Part shown: positions 1 to 13,430 of the stretch, one piece after another
Layout of the letters: each line of letters begins with the position of its first letter
Numbering within the stretch: the first letter of the stretch is position 1
Assembly: GCF_014898055.3 (NCBI RefSeq)
Contig: NW_023601754.1
Coordinates: forward strand, 53,561,013 to 53,625,012
From: Talpa occidentalis
Lineage: Eukaryota; Chordata; Mammalia; Eulipotyphla; Talpidae
DNA: 64,000 bases
Direction of reading: 5' to 3'
Notes under the pieces: model-generated
Told to the model about the DNA's origin: nothing
What the model saw: only the letters and a program-made list of their open reading frames with translations
Database searches by the model: none
Program-made: the position numbers and the translations under genes

Positions 1-2468
1 ATTGGGGGAAAAAAAAGAAAGAAAGCTAAAATCAAACCCAAATTCTTTCCATGGAGTCAAACCCAGAATCCCCAAACTGGGGTGTCAACCGCAGAGGCCG
101 TGTGGTTTCAGATGCCACCTGCACACCGTGGACTTTGGAAGGAGAAAGGGTTTCGTTAGAGCAACTGCCATGGCCGCCATCTTTGTCACCTAGAAACCGC
201 GTCTCCTTCTGCCCCACCGCTCCTGCTCGTTAGAGTTCTAGGGCTTGGACAGGCAGCTCCTCCAGGCCTCCCGCTGCGAAGGGAGCTGGCAGCCGTGGCT
301 GGACGTGCTGGGCCTCTTCAGGTCAGCCCAGTCTCACCCAGGAGCCCCGGGGTGCAGTGAGCTTCCCCTGGAGCTCCGTGGCCTAATTTGAGGAGACAAT
401 GGCCTCAATCCATATTAATGGCCCCAGGGCTCAGTGTCCTGCCAGAGTGGGGGCTGCTGTGCTCAGCGGGGCTCCGGGCTCTGGCCTAGTTTGGAGAGGC
501 AGTCTTTACCGTCAGCCTCCAGTCGGAGGCCGTCCTGACAGGCTGGGGCCCTGGGTGTGGGGTGGGCTGCTCTGGGGAAGGCCCAGCCCTGGGAGGGCCT
601 GGGGTGGGCGAAGGGAGGCGGCCTGGGCACCCCGATGAAGGGGCTGTGGCCGGGACCCCCCCCCGCCGGGCAGGGAGGCCTTGCAGCTGGGGTGCAGGGT
701 GCCACGGTTCAGGTGCGGGTGTGGGGAGGGGCACGCTCCTGCCCCGGCTCCAGTGAGTGCAGTGCCGCCCGGCCAGGCTGGGCTCTGAGGGCCCGGCAGG
801 GGCTGGTGCAGATGGCGCTCTGGGGAGAGGAGAGAGGCCGCAGCTCTGGCCTGAGAGCCCGAGGCCAGCGCCAGCAGGTGTGGCTGTGCCTCTCGGGTGC
901 TGTCCTAACGCCTCTCCTCTCATCCTGCCCTCACCCTGAGGAGGAGGCAGGCCACTGCCCCCAGTGCATGGGGAGGGTCCTGCCTGAGGCCACAGGGCCG
1001 GGAGCAGGCAGGGCCCAGAGGGACCAGTCCTGGCGGCCAGCGCCCACCTCCGCCAGCCTCGCTGGAGTTGGCCTTGGGGCCGCTGTGACCCTAGAGTGTC
1101 CCTAAGCCTGAGACAAGGGCTTGAGCCTAAGAGCTCTGCAGACGGGCGCGTCCTCCCCGAATCCAGCCGCGGGAGCACTCCTGGGGGCGGTCCTAGCGAT
1201 GGGGTCCCTGGCAGGTGAGCAGGCGGTGAGGGTGGGCTGGGGGAGCTCCCCTCCTCTCCCCGGGGCGGGGGCCAGTGAGATGGCGGCCGCCTGGTCTCAC
1301 CAGACACTTGATCTGCAGCTGCTTGATCTTAGGCTTCTGGCCTCCAGGACTGGGAGCCGGCAGTGCTTCCGTTTAAGCCCCCCGGTCTTGGTCTTCGGGT
1401 ACAGCCCGCCGAACTGGCGAAGATGGCACTTTTCTTGGGACGTGACCCTGCCAGCTGCGGAGGGCAGCGGGGTTGGGCTGGCCTGGGCCTCTCCAGGCCC
1501 TCCTTTGTCCTGGGCTGTCCTGTCCTGCCGCCTCCCCTGCGCGTCACACCCACCCGCCCCACCTCACGCCCTGCTGTGGGGGCGGAAGGCCTCGTGGATT
1601 CTGACGGGTCCTGCACCTTCATTTTGCTCTGGGTCCCCCTTCATTTTGCTCTGACACCCCTTCCGGCAACTGGGGGAGCTCAGACGAGCACTGTCCCGTC
1701 CCCAATCACTAAAGCGCTGGACATAGCTGGAGTGGGGGGCAGGAGAGGGGTGATGGGAACGGAGGGTGGGTGCCGGCCGCCTGCACGCCTGGCGGGAGAC
1801 TTCGGGTCACCCGCCCGGCTGGGGCGACGCCACCCCTGCCGCCTGTCCAGGCCGCTTGCCCCCCGCACACCCCGCCCCCGCCCGGCCGGGCCACCCCAGG
1901 GCGTTAGCAAGCTGGGGGCGTCTTTATGGGGCGGGGGCCCTGTGGCCTACACAGCGTCGAAGGGCATCGCTGACCCCGCACCGCCATGTCCCTCGGCGCA
2001 GACTAAAGAAGGCGGCGCGGGCCTCGGCGCTGGCCCACACGGCCACAGGATTTGGAGAGTGGAACCCTGACAGTGGAGCACTTTGTCCCGGCGGGGCAGG
2101 GCAGGGCGCGGCTCGTGGCCCCCGATGATGAGAGGAGAGTCAGTGCTTCCCTCCCTCTGCCAGCGGAACAATGTCGGGGGCACCCCGAAGGAGGCACCAG
2201 CCTTGGCGATGAGCGGCAAGCCTGTCCACCCTTCATTTAAAGGTGGGGACACAGATCCCAGGGGTCTGGGGGGAGCTGAGAAAACATTGTCTCGGGCTCA
2301 GAGTCCCCAGGGGCCCCTCAGCTTCTCCTGTGGTGGGGGTGGGGGTTGTCCTGGTGCCTCCCAGCACCTGGGGAGCAGGGCCACACACTCCTGCTCCCAT
2401 CGCTGCCAGGACACTCCTCACCCCTGAGACCATGGCAGTCGGGCTTCCCCAGCGGGGCTGAAGACCAC
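1..2468. other. GC-rich non-coding stretch, no gene recognised
   Basis: The sequence is GC-rich with many overlapping open frames on both strands. None has a recognisable domain, codon bias or supporting splice signals. I see no RNA gene or recent transposon. The long frames are best explained by a scarcity of stop codons in high-GC DNA. Confidence 0.5.
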
Positions 2469-2703
2469 TTTTTTTTTAAAGATTTATTTATTTATGCATG
2501 CAAGAACTGGGGTGCAGGCTGGAGGTGCGGGGGGTGGAGACTATATTCCCCAGAGACAGAGTGGGGAACAGAACAGGCAGATCCACTGAAACACACTGCT
2601 GAGGGGCGCCGCGGGGAGACAGGAGAGGTCTGCCGCGCCGTGTGGGTACTTCCCTGGCCGGGGATCGACCTGCTGCAGAGGCTGCGGACAGTCTCATAGG
2701 CCC
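2469..2703 (-). repeat. tRNA-derived SINE, minus orientation, old copy
   Basis: Read on the minus strand, a diverged tRNA-like head is followed by the family's body (polypyrimidine CTCTCCTG, then CTCAGCAGTGT) and an A-rich TAAATAAATC tail. The 5' head is degraded, so its outer boundary is approximate. It belongs to the same family as the complete copies at 46807 and 61959. Confidence 0.85.
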
Positions 2704-5685
2704 TGAAGACTCTTTTGCTAAAAGACAAACAAGCCCTTGGGAATTTTGCAAGGTAAGGCTGTGGGCACCACGTAGTAGTCCGCGCGCCGGCAGGGCCTGG
2801 GGGCACCCCCCTCTCGAGTCCACAGAGACCTGACCCCAGGTAAGGTGCTGGGGCCCAAACTTCTGATCAGGACAGGTCTGATGCCAGTGAGTCAGGAGAA
2901 GATTCTGGCATTCAGCTTCTTGGGTTTGGGAACCTGGATGAGCTGGGGTTGCTGTGTCCGCAGCTGTTCATGGCCGAGGCTAGTCTGGGTCCCCGCCCCT
3001 CGACTTCCCTGCACTCGGGGTGGCCGTCGCCATTTCCTGGGCTGGTCCTGGTGTCTGGCGGGCGGGCCCTGCTGGGCCTCACCCCTCCATGTGGCGCTGG
3101 TGGGCGCCCAGCCTGGCCGCTCGCTGGGCGGGTGTGTGTGTCCCGTGAGTGAGGCCTATGCAGCCCCTGGGGCTGAGCCTGCTCCCCCACCCCGGCACAC
3201 TCGCCGGGCAGCCAGACAGTGATCGGTCACACCCCATCACCTTAAAACAAGCCCCAGCCCTGAACCCCAACTCCTCTAGCTTCCATCAGGGTGTCCAGTA
3301 CCTCTCCTTTCGAGGGAAAGCTCCTTCTCAGGGCCACCCCCTCAGGCATATCCCCCTTCCTTCCCCAACACACCCCTCTGGCCAAGTGTGGCCCTGCCTG
3401 GACCTGGCCCGGAACCTCTCGGGGGCCTCCTTCAGTGGATTTCCCCGCCAGGTCTCAGGGCCGAGCTTCCACGGGAGTGTGGGTGCAGACCCCCAGTCTC
3501 CCTGGTGGGCATGTGACCCTGGGGGTATCATCTTGGCTGTGCGCCCTGTTTCCTCATCTATGGGGTGGAGTCATTCTCAGGTGTTCCCTCCCCGGTGAGG
3601 GCCCCAGGGATGTCCAAGAGCTGACCACGCCACCCCCATCCCAGCCGCCCTCATCACCCTGCCTCTACGATCCTTACTGCCCCACTGGGTGCTGGCAGGT
3701 CCCTCCAAGGCCCTCGGTTACCTGTGGGTGCTGCCTCACAGCTCTTCCTTGCAGGGTTCGCAGGAGGTTTCGGGGCTCAAAGCTGGATGCCGTCTGCTTT
3801 CTGATCTCAGATTTCTCTAATAAATGATTTTTTAAAAAATAACTGTTTTGGCAGGGACGATGATGGCGGGTTTTCTGCGTGCGCAGCTGTAAGAGGCAGC
3901 TCTGTGAGCTGGGAGACACTTGATCCGGGGCTCCTAGCTGGAGGGCTGGGGGACCCGTGTGTGCCCTGGGGGAAGGACATGCTGACCAGTGGTCATACTG
4001 CCTGCAGGGGGTGCAGAGACCTGCTTAGGGTCCGCGCCCCACTCCTGGGGAGAACAGGCCTCTCAGAGCTTCAGGAAACCCTGGGGCCACAGCCCCTCCC
4101 TGTGCCTCACAGGCACCTGGATATGCCAGGGCCAGGCGAGAATTCCCGCTGGGCCTCGACTCCCCACCTGCCCAAGGGGGTCCAGTGCGCTGAGGCAGGA
4201 TGGACGGGGCCAGTCATGGCTCGAGGCGATGGGAGGTGATTGGGGTGGGGGTTGGTTCTGGGGTTCCTGACTTCGCCCAGGCCCGCATCCTCCTCACCCT
4301 GAGGTCAGTGCACCTCCAGGATCCCCCCGCCTGGCCTCTGCTCCAGGGCCACCTGGGGTCCCCTCCCGGAGATTCTGGAATCTCCGGAGCCAGAAAGGAC
4401 CCATTTCCTTTGCTTGCCCAAGGTGAGGGCCGGCCTGGCCCACTGATGTCAGCTGCTGGGACGATGGGCCCCAGAGGCAGTTGCTGTGGAAACCCACTGA
4501 TGTTCTCTTAAACAATTCCATTATTTGTGGTTTTTCTGCCACAGCCTCACAGGCCAGGACAGGGTGGGGAGGGTAGGGGGTGAGGAGCAGCCTCTGGGAG
4601 GGAGCCCCTCAGGCCTGCCTTGGCCTTTCCTCAGGGAAATGATCCAAAGACACTGAAATTTTGGGAGAGGGAGGAAGGGTGTGTGTGGAAAAAATGTGCT
4701 GAGGTCATCAGATTTGCTTCCAAAAGTGCTTCCGTGGGAGGGCCGGGCCGATGGCCTCCACTGGAGGAGCAGGGAGGTTTGCTGCTGCCCCCCAGAGCCC
4801 AGGGAGGGGCCCGCTCTGATGGACTGTGTGAGGGATCCCCAGCAACCTAGCTGGTGGGAGCCTCAGTTTGTGTGTCTGTAAAATGGAGCCAGCATTCCAT
4901 GCCTGGTTTAGGGTCAGATCCACAGGTCTGAGCGAGGGGGTCCAGGCCAGCTGCCCCTTCCGAGGGGCTAGGGGCTCTCTGAGGCGACCGTGTATGTTGG
5001 GGTAAGGGGAATCGGCAGTGTCCTCACATCCCAGACATGCGGCTCTGTTTTGCTTTTTATCTCAGAAAGTATCTAGAACCTGACTTAGGAAGACCTGGGC
5101 CCCTTGCTCCACAAGCTTTTAAGCAAGGTCTGCAAAGGCCCTGGCTGTTGGGAAAGAGCCAGCCAGAGGGTCTGATGTGGGAGGCCCATGGCTGGCTTGG
5201 AAAACACCCTGAGCCACTGGGGACCCCTGAGCCACTGGAGCGGCCAGTGGGGAAGCCAGGCACCCAGAGTCGAATATCCACATGAAAACAGTGTACTTGG
5301 CAGGTGTACACTGGCAGGTGTAGAGGGGGCTTAGGAGCCAGAATGCTTTTTAGAAGACCCGCTAGCAGGGAGGGATGGAGGGAGGGAGGCACATTTTTAA
5401 ATGTCAAGTGAAGTAGTGCATGTCCTGATGAGGAGATCCATAGCACCACAGCTGGGTGTCCATGGATCTCAGTGCCCCATCTCTCAAGCCCAGACCTCCT
5501 TCCCAGTCATCCTCAGCCAGTGCCTGGTCTGCACATAGGTGGACCACTTGCACCCATGCTGGGTACTGCATGAACAGACCATCAGCCCCTGTATAGCAAA
5601 CAGCACCCAGCCCCTGGTACTGTGCTAGCACCTGCTCCAGTGGGCAGGCTGTATGCTCTGGCACCTCCACCTCACAGTCTTATAC
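2704..5685. other. Non-coding stretch with MIR-like traces
   Basis: No gene is recognised. Two short segments, about 3520-3580 and 4840-4910, carry the typical MIR core phrase of the form CTCAGTTT...TGTAAAATGG. These are ancient SINE remnants shared across mammals. The rest is unique-looking GC-rich DNA. Confidence 0.45.
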
Positions 5686-5689
5686 ATTG

Positions 5690-6310
5690 ATATTTATAGA
5701 AATTACTTTAAATGATTAAAGGATAAATTCCCTTCAAGTGCACATGGTACATTCACCAAGCTGGACTGTAAGTAAGTCACAATCAACTTAAAAATATCAA
5801 GTGCTGAATGATACTAAACACATCAAGATGTGTGAGGTGCAGCTAAGTCAGTGATAAAAGGGAAATTTATGCCCTTAAATGCTTATGAGGTCTAAAATCA
5901 ATAACCTAAGTTTTTTCCATGCCAAAGTTGGAGGAAGAACAGAGTAAACCCAAAGTGAACACCATGAGATGATAAAAAGCAGAAGTGAGTGACACACAAA
6001 ACAGAGACAGTGGCAGAAACTGATCAAATGAAAAGCTAGTTCTTTGAGAAAACCAATAAAAATAATCAAAAGAAAGAAAGAACATTAATTGTACATGTCG
6101 AAAGTGAAGAGGGGCTAGCACTACAGACCCTACAGACAGTAAAAAAAATCCTAAGAATATTTTGAACGACTTTGTGCAAGAAAAAATTCATGACTCTGAT
6201 GGAACTGAAAAATTCCTTTAAAAATATAACTTCCCAAAACTGTTACAAGAAGCAGCAGAACATCTAAAGAGCCCTACATCAAAAGTTGAAAGTATTATCC
6301 AAACCTCCTG
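5690..6310 (+). mobile_element. LINE-1 ORF2 fragment
   Basis: An abrupt AT-rich island in GC-rich DNA. On the plus strand it reads like the early part of mammalian L1 ORF2 (end of the endonuclease domain and the linker). It includes the characteristic segment encoding 'ALRSKINNL'-like residues, the A-rich AGAACAGAGTAAACCCAAAG run and the 'KASSFEKTNKNNQ'-like segment. It is full of frameshifts and stops and cannot be active. Both ends are truncated, so the limits are approximate. Confidence 0.7.
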
Positions 6311-9300
6311 TGTTCATTTCTGCTGAAACAAATTATCCTTTACAAAGGGGAAGTCTCCTTTGCCACCTAAAGTCACAAGTCACAGGGTGTGAGGATTAGG
6401 ATGGGGACTTTGGCAGGGAAGAAAAATCATTAATCTTCCCACCATGACAACATGAAACAAATTTTTATACTGTTGATTCTGTAGGTCAGGAATCCTGACA
6501 GGGCTTGGTGGGCGGTTCACCTCCAGGCCCCGAGAGCTGAGAGCAAGGCCAGAAGAGCAATGGCGGAGCTGAAAGGGACTCCTGTCTGGGAGCTGAAATG
6601 GACTCTGGTTGGGTTTAAGTTGAAGGAGCAGCCCCCGCCTGCAGCTTCTCTCTGCAGCCTATGCTTCGTCATAAAAGGGTGCTGCGTCCCCAGGGTGCTG
6701 GGTCCCCCAGGGAGAGAAACAGGTAGGGGTTGCCAGCCCCTTTGTTGTGTTCTGACTGTCAAGAGCTCACAAATTCCCACCCAGCTTCAAGGAAGGGAGA
6801 AAAGCCTCCATCTCTGATGGTGAGGTGATGGACACAGGCCCAGAGACACTGCTGTGGCCACATTGGGACAATCCCACCAGCTGGACCTTTAACAATCCAG
6901 TCAGCACAGACTGCTTTTTCAGGCACCTGGGCAGCTGGGCTGCCACCCCCGGGCAGGGCCCTCGGCCGTGAATACCAGATGTTCTCCCCAGCCCCCTCCC
7001 ATAGTCTGTCTGATTTTAGTCTATGTGAGATCATGCAGACGACCCCATCCCCATCCTCATGGGGGAGCAGCATGAGCCTGCCCCCTGGCCAGGGACTGGT
7101 GCAGGAGCCCAGGTCTCAGCTCACCCACTGACCCCAGCTCGGTGCTGTTTGGAGAGATTCCAAAGGCTGGTTCCTGGCGGTGTCTGGGGGGATGCCTCCT
7201 GTTTCTTAACAGAATAGCCCTGGGGGAGATGGTGCTCCCCCTACCCCCTACTGGCCTTGTGCAGATGAGGGGCCGGGAGGGAGCTGCACGTCCTCTGCAC
7301 CCCTGGGCATGGCGGGGGCCTGGATGTGCGGGGTCCTCAGGCTCTCCCTGTTTCCCCAGCCGACCCATTCCTGCGGCACTGCCCTTGGGTCCGTGGCACT
7401 GCAGCCTCTCACTGAAAAGTGTCTTCCTGTTTTGTGGCTGAGGGTGTGGAGGCTGCGGGAGGCGAAGTCTGAAGAGGTCCCGGAGATCTCGCTGAGAGAT
7501 GGGAGACCGGAGCCCATGTTCAAGCATGTGTGGCCTGAGGGCTGGCACCCCCTTGTTACACTGGGCCCCACTGAGGGGCATGGGGTGCAACGTGCCTCTC
7601 CAGCCCCCATGGAGACCGGGTCCCCGGAGCCCGCTGGCCCAGCGCCTGCCCAGCCTCAGCAGGCCCAGTCCAGGCGGGCGCCAGGGTCCCCCTCTAGTGT
7701 CTGGTACCAGGCGGGTAAACGGGCCAGTCAGAGGTCAGCCCCCCTTGGGCCCCACTCCCGAAAGACTGAGGACCCGCTGGCCAGAGGACTGACCTCCCCT
7801 TTGCTCTGTGAGCACAACTGTGCCCGGGAATCAGCCGTGATGCCAGCGGGGCATGTTCTCCCGGGCTTGATCCGGCCCATCACAGAGGAGGCGCTGGTCC
7901 AGTCACCAGACCTGGGACCTGGGTCCCACGGGGACGGAGTCGCCTGAGTCAGTGTGAGTGTGTGTGGGTGTGCTGTGCACACACATGTGTGTGGCTTCTG
8001 CAGGTTGCTGGGAAACTTGGGAAGCACAGCCGCGACCCCCCACCCACCAGATTCTGGGTGTCCAGGCTGGGCATTTGTGCGGTCAGGCAAAACTTGAACC
8101 CAATTCTGTGATATCAGTGAAATAAGCAGATCTCTTGGGAGCAGACACAGCCTGGGGGGCCCCTGGAGGGCCTCCCAGTCTGCTGTGGGCCCCTGGCTCC
8201 TGGGCTTCAGGCTGGCTGGGGCCGAGGACCAAATGGGCAGGTGGACTGGGGTTGGGAGGGTGGTCCCAGACCTGGCCTGTGGCCAGCCAAGGAGGCCGAG
8301 TCTGGTGGTCACTGGGGACGACAGCAAAGCAAGAGAAGATCCAGGCATGTGGCCTGGAGTGGCTGGGGAGACCCTGCAGCATGAGGGAGATGGTGGGGGG
8401 TGGTCGTGTTTGTGCCAAGTGGTTCGGGCAAACACCGGTTTGCCCAGGTGAGGTGACCTGCCCGCAGAGGTAGCTTTTCTCACATCGGCTCCCAGGACTG
8501 CCCCCGTCTGCTGGGCTCTGCGGTGAGGAGGGGCCCTGCTCGCTGAGGGCAGTGGCCACAGGGACCTGGGTGATGGCTCCCGCCCCAGAGGGCAGGGACT
8601 GTGGGGACTCTGTGTCCTCCCGGCGCAAGAAGGGACCTGAGGTGTGTGGCTGGCCCTGGGGACAAGAGCAGGCAGTGACTAGGGCAGTGTCCCCATCAGA
8701 TGACTCTGCAGAGTTCTGAGGACGGGGCGGGAAGCCACTCCCGGGAGGCCTGGAGGCCTGGGCAGGGGCTGCAGGGTTCCCCTGAGCAGAAGCCCACTTG
8801 TCTCCACCTTTGCTGGGGGCCCAGGCTCTGTCATGGGATGCTTCTTGTTGGCCCCAACGCCAGGGGGCTGCTTTGTGACCCCCAGGCTCATGGCTACCCC
8901 TGGCCAGCAGTGGAGGCAGCACTCAGACATGAAGGCCGCGATGGGAACTCAGGGCTCGGCTGCCAGCCCTGGGGTTGGGGGTCGCTGGCTGCTGGGGCGT
9001 CGAGGTGGGCGTTGTTTGCCCTTTTTAGCTCTTTCTGCTTTCCTGTACATTCTCCCCACCACCCCCCCAGCTTCCTCCATGGAGCCATCTGTGTCTCAGG
9101 CTCGGCCCATCTGCCCCGTCTTTCCTCCTGTATCTGTCCCGCTGGCGGGGACATGGGGACTGCGCTCTGGCCCCTCCCACACAGCGCTGGGCTGAGGCCA
9201 CATGGTGGGCAGTGGCGGAAGTGTGCCTGGCCGAGAGCACGGACACCCGGACACCCGTGTTGGGGAGAAGGCCCAGTGCCTCTGCCCCCCCACCTCCGGG

Positions 9301-12300
9301 GCCTGCCCTGCTGCTCACTTGCTGTCCCCAGAAGGGCTGATGGGGGCCTTTCAGGGACACTGTTTCCCAAAAATAGCCCGCAGAGACCCCAGTTCCGTTA
9401 TCAGCCTCTACCTCATTTCCTGACAAATCGTCCGGCCTCAAGCAAAACGTATCTCATCTGGTTTCATCGCAGGCCGGGGATGGGCCCATTAGCCAGCATC
9501 AGCAGATCCTGGGGGAGTCACCTACTGTGGCCAAGACTAGCCCGCGGGGCCTGGCCCAGTCCAGGAAGCACCCAAGGGACGCTGGCACCCAGGGTGGCCC
9601 TCCCTGCCCGGCCGGCTGGCACACCCACAGCACCTTCAGGGCTGTTTCCAGGAGGAGCTTTGGTGGGCAGTCTTTCCAGCGGGACTGTCCTGCCCAGGGA
9701 TCCCACTAGGGCCCCCTCACTGCACTGGGTGGCCGAGATGCCCCCACAGGCCAGATCCAGCCGGTCCTCAGCCCCGGGGCTGCTTGTAGGCCTTGTGGGG
9801 TCAGCCTGGCCCTGTCAGGTGTTAAGAAGAGGTGAGGCAGGACACTGCAGGGTGCCCCTCGCCCCACTAAGCAGGGCCAGCCCCAGAGCAGATGGGCCCA
9901 GAGGCGGAGGCGGGAGAGTGCAGGAGGCCCTGCAGAGCAGGTGCGGAAGGGAGGTTTCCAGCGCCCTCGTCCTCACCTGCCCAGCCCGCGCTGCCCGGGG
10001 GCCCAGTGTGCATGTGCTCGGAGTCTTAGAGCTCGAAGAAAATAAATAGATGAGACCAAAAAAAGGATCCCGCCCCATGCCAAACGTGCAGATAACACGG
10101 GAGGAAGTTTATTTTGATGAGGAAATCCCTAAATACTGTTGAAAGTATGCTTGGAATTGCTAATTAGCGCTCGGGCTTTGAAGGAAGCGCTGTCTCCGCC
10201 TCCTCTTGCCAGGCTCCCTCCACTTAGCACTTATCTGCAGGAAACCGCTGGGCTTGGAATCCGCAGGCCCTGTGAGCCCCATGACTCATGCCTGGGCTGT
10301 GGGGACAGGCTTCCCAGGACTGGGCCCGCACCCCACCGCCGGGCTGGGTGGCCACAGGCTCCCGGAGCAGGGGAAGAGAAAGCTCTGCTGGGTCGGCCAG
10401 GTCATGTCCGGGGAGCCGGACGCACACCTGCCTGTCCCGACATGCCCAGAGCATGCCCTGACTCAGCCTACAGATCCGTGTGCCCTGGGCCGGGAGGGGA
10501 CAGGCGTGGAAGCGGCCAGGTGGCACCGCGGGCCCCAGCACCCACCCCACCCACCCAGCCTGGCCAGCAGAGCTTCCAGAGGCTCCGTCCGCCTTGGAAA
10601 GGCTCGTTTTCCTGCAGGGCCGTGGCGGAACTCTGGATGAGGAAGAAAGGCCTATTTCTGGAGCCAGGGCTCTGGGACCCCATCCCATCCTGCCCTCCGA
10701 CCCAGCAGGAAGGGCTGTTGGAAAGGCCTGACTCAGGGCCTTGGCCGGCGGGGCTGAGCGGAGAGGCAGAGGCGGCCCCCACACCAGCGGGCTTGGGGGC
10801 CAGGAGACATGGCCACAGGGGCACGAGCCCAGATCCCACCTCAGGGCGTCGACTTAGCTCCGAGGAGCTCAGGTTGTGCAGCCCCACTGCCCCCAACGGC
10901 CGCGCCAGGTTTAGACTGGGGACGCCTACCTCCCCATGTCCGGAGGGGCTTGGGCCCATGGGCATGGGGCAGCCTAGGGCCCAGGGAGTGTGGCCCAGAC
11001 CTTGCAAGGCCAACAGAAGGGTAGCAGAGGCTGCCGGGCCTCAGAGCCACGGGGCAGGTGTGGATCCTTCCAGGACAGCGGTCACTCAGCCTGGCCTCAG
11101 GGCACCGGTGCTGGCTGGCCACCTGCATCAGGCTGTGTTTCTGATGCACTCACCCCCAAAGATGTGCCTTCTGTGATCCTGTCTCTCTTCCGTCTTCTGC
11201 CCATGTTCCCCCAGCCCCTGACCCCCAAAAGTCCGGGGCAAAAGAGACCGGGCTGGATGGGGGTGAAAACCGCGAGCCCAGATCAGATGAGGAAAGATTT
11301 TCACTCCCCCCCCCCACCCCGCTGGTGCTGCTTAGAACCTCCACTTCCTCCCCAGACCCCCTTCATAACCGACGTGAGACGGAAGGGTCTCCGCAGGCCC
11401 CCCTGGGTACCGACCAGGGCAGCTTCCCACCCCCGCCCCAAACCCAAATCCCACCCGCAAAAGGTCAATCTTGTCAAACCCCAAAAGGCACATTCCTTGT
11501 GGATTTTCTGTCTGGAATTCCAGGTCAGTTTTCCATGACTCCGTCTAAGGGATGGGGGCGGGGGGCTGAGAAGCTGTTTGGGGTTCCGCCAGGGCACGGC
11601 CACCTCGGAGGGTTTGCAGTTCTGCGGAACTGGGGGGTTCTCCAGACTGGCGGGAGGGCTCGATGCTCCCGCAGGAGAGCGGTGCTCCCGGGCCAGGGGC
11701 TCCTGAAGGGGAGCCGGGCTCCAAAGCCAGGTGGTGGCGGGGACGTGGCCCTGGCGTGCAGGGAGCTCTGGCTGCAGCCCGCCGACGCTGGCGCCCCCAG
11801 CGGCCATGAGGCTTCGCGCGCAGGCGCAGGCGTGGGGGCCGGGGGCTTCTCGGCCCTACCTTTGGCAGCCGCACAGGTAGGCTGCGGGGGCCTCGCTCTG
11901 GTGACATGAACTCGTTCATCTGCCAAACACCTACTGGGCACCTAGCGTGCCACTGGCGAGGGCGTGGGGGCAGGGAGAGGAGGGCGGTGCAGAGAGCAAA
12001 CCAGTGACCCCAAGCCCGGCCCTGACGGTGGGGTCGTGTTCTGGAGTGGAGACGCAGTGCGGAAACAAATCAGAAAATTCTGAAAAGGGAGAGCCGTGGG
12101 GCGGGGCAAGGCTGTGACTTAGAAAGGTGGGGGCCGCGGCCCCGTGGAGGTCTGGAGCCCGCTCCCCGGAAGCCACTGTCCCTCCCGGTGGCCCGGGCTG
12201 GTGGGGGGGGCTGGGCCAGAGCAGCCAGCCTCCATGGCCCAAACCCAGGTCCACGTTCTCCTGCCAGCCTCATCCTTCACCGTCCTTCCAGCGTCCCTCC

Positions 12301-13430
12301 CAGCTGCCCAGGCCCAGGCAGCAGCTCCAAGACCAGCCTGGTGTCCGTGACGGTGGACGTCTGCTGGAGACAGAGCCCCCTTACCTGGGCTCCTGAGCAC
12401 CCCCCAGCCCCCCACCCCCTCGCTCCCACTCCGATGCATGGGGCATCAATCACGGTCATTTTCCTGCAGGGGCCAGCGGCCTTCTGTCCACGGGCCCGAG
12501 TGAACTGGTGGCCCCTGTGTCCATCAGGCCTCCGGGGACACGCCCTCATTCATGTCCGTCCAGCCCTGCTTCTGCGATACGGCAGCGGTGGACGGGCTGG
12601 GAGGCCACTTGGGCCAGAAGCCTGTAACCCTGACTGACCGGCCCATCCCCAAAGCTCGCTGACCCGCGTGCGGGGGACCGGGGCCCCGCTGACAGCACCG
12701 CCCCTGGCCCCCCACCTTCTCACTGCACTGCAGCTGCCCCGAGCGGTGGGCCTGGCACCCGCGCACCCTGACAGTGGTTGGCATTTCGAACCTGGCCGCC
12801 TGTGTCCACTGGCCGGCTGCTCAGTGTCCCTCAGTGCCGCCATCGCGCCCACGAGGCCAGGGAGGCGGAGGGACGTGAGTGACCGGCATTGAAACACGCC
12901 TCTGAGAACAACACCACGCCGCGGGGTCTCTGCTCTGTCTCTCAGCAGAGCCGGTCACAGCCGGGCCAGAACCCCGGGGCCTCCCTCCCTGCACCTGCAG
13001 TTCAAGAAAACTCATGAACAGAGAAGCCGCTTGGCCAGAGCGGAAAGGGGAAGTGGGGAAATCTGGCCGCTCAGCCCGGCTCCCCTTCTGCTTCCTCTAT
13101 TTGCTCTGGGGCCCCCCACCCCGGCTCACGTGGCCGCCGGAGCGACCAGTGTGGGGAGCAGCCGTTGCACTGGCCCCGTCTCAGTTCTGCAGCCCCCCAC
13201 GCCCCCAAACGCAGGGTGCGTCGGGGGTCCCGCGTAGAGGAGGGTTCCGGCCACTCGGGGAGGCCTGCGAGGGGCCGCCCTTCTCCCCGCAAACCCGGGC
13301 AGCCTGGCAACCCCGCCGGGCCTCATGCCTCACATTCCCGGCGCGGTTCTGACAGGCCCAGGAGCGGGGCGCCCCCCGCTTGGGAAGGGGCCGAGAGTTT
13401 GAACAGCTGCAGAACCTGCCCGCCCGCCAT
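6311..13430. other. GC-rich non-coding stretch, no gene recognised
   Basis: Several long open frames occur here, the longest 449 codons on plus from 8700. They have low-complexity Pro/Gly/Ala/Arg-rich translations and no domain I recognise. A short AT-rich patch at 10030-10170 (ending near TGCTAATTAGC) stands out and could be a conserved non-coding element. A segment near 11905-11945 looks like an ancient MIR/L2-type repeat end. Confidence 0.45.

Noticed and set aside
8700..10049. 449-codon open frame on plus, the longest in the GC-rich left part
   Set aside because: The translation is low-complexity Pro/Gly/Arg/Ser with no domain, it has shadows of similar length in other frames, and nothing suggests splicing or a promoter.
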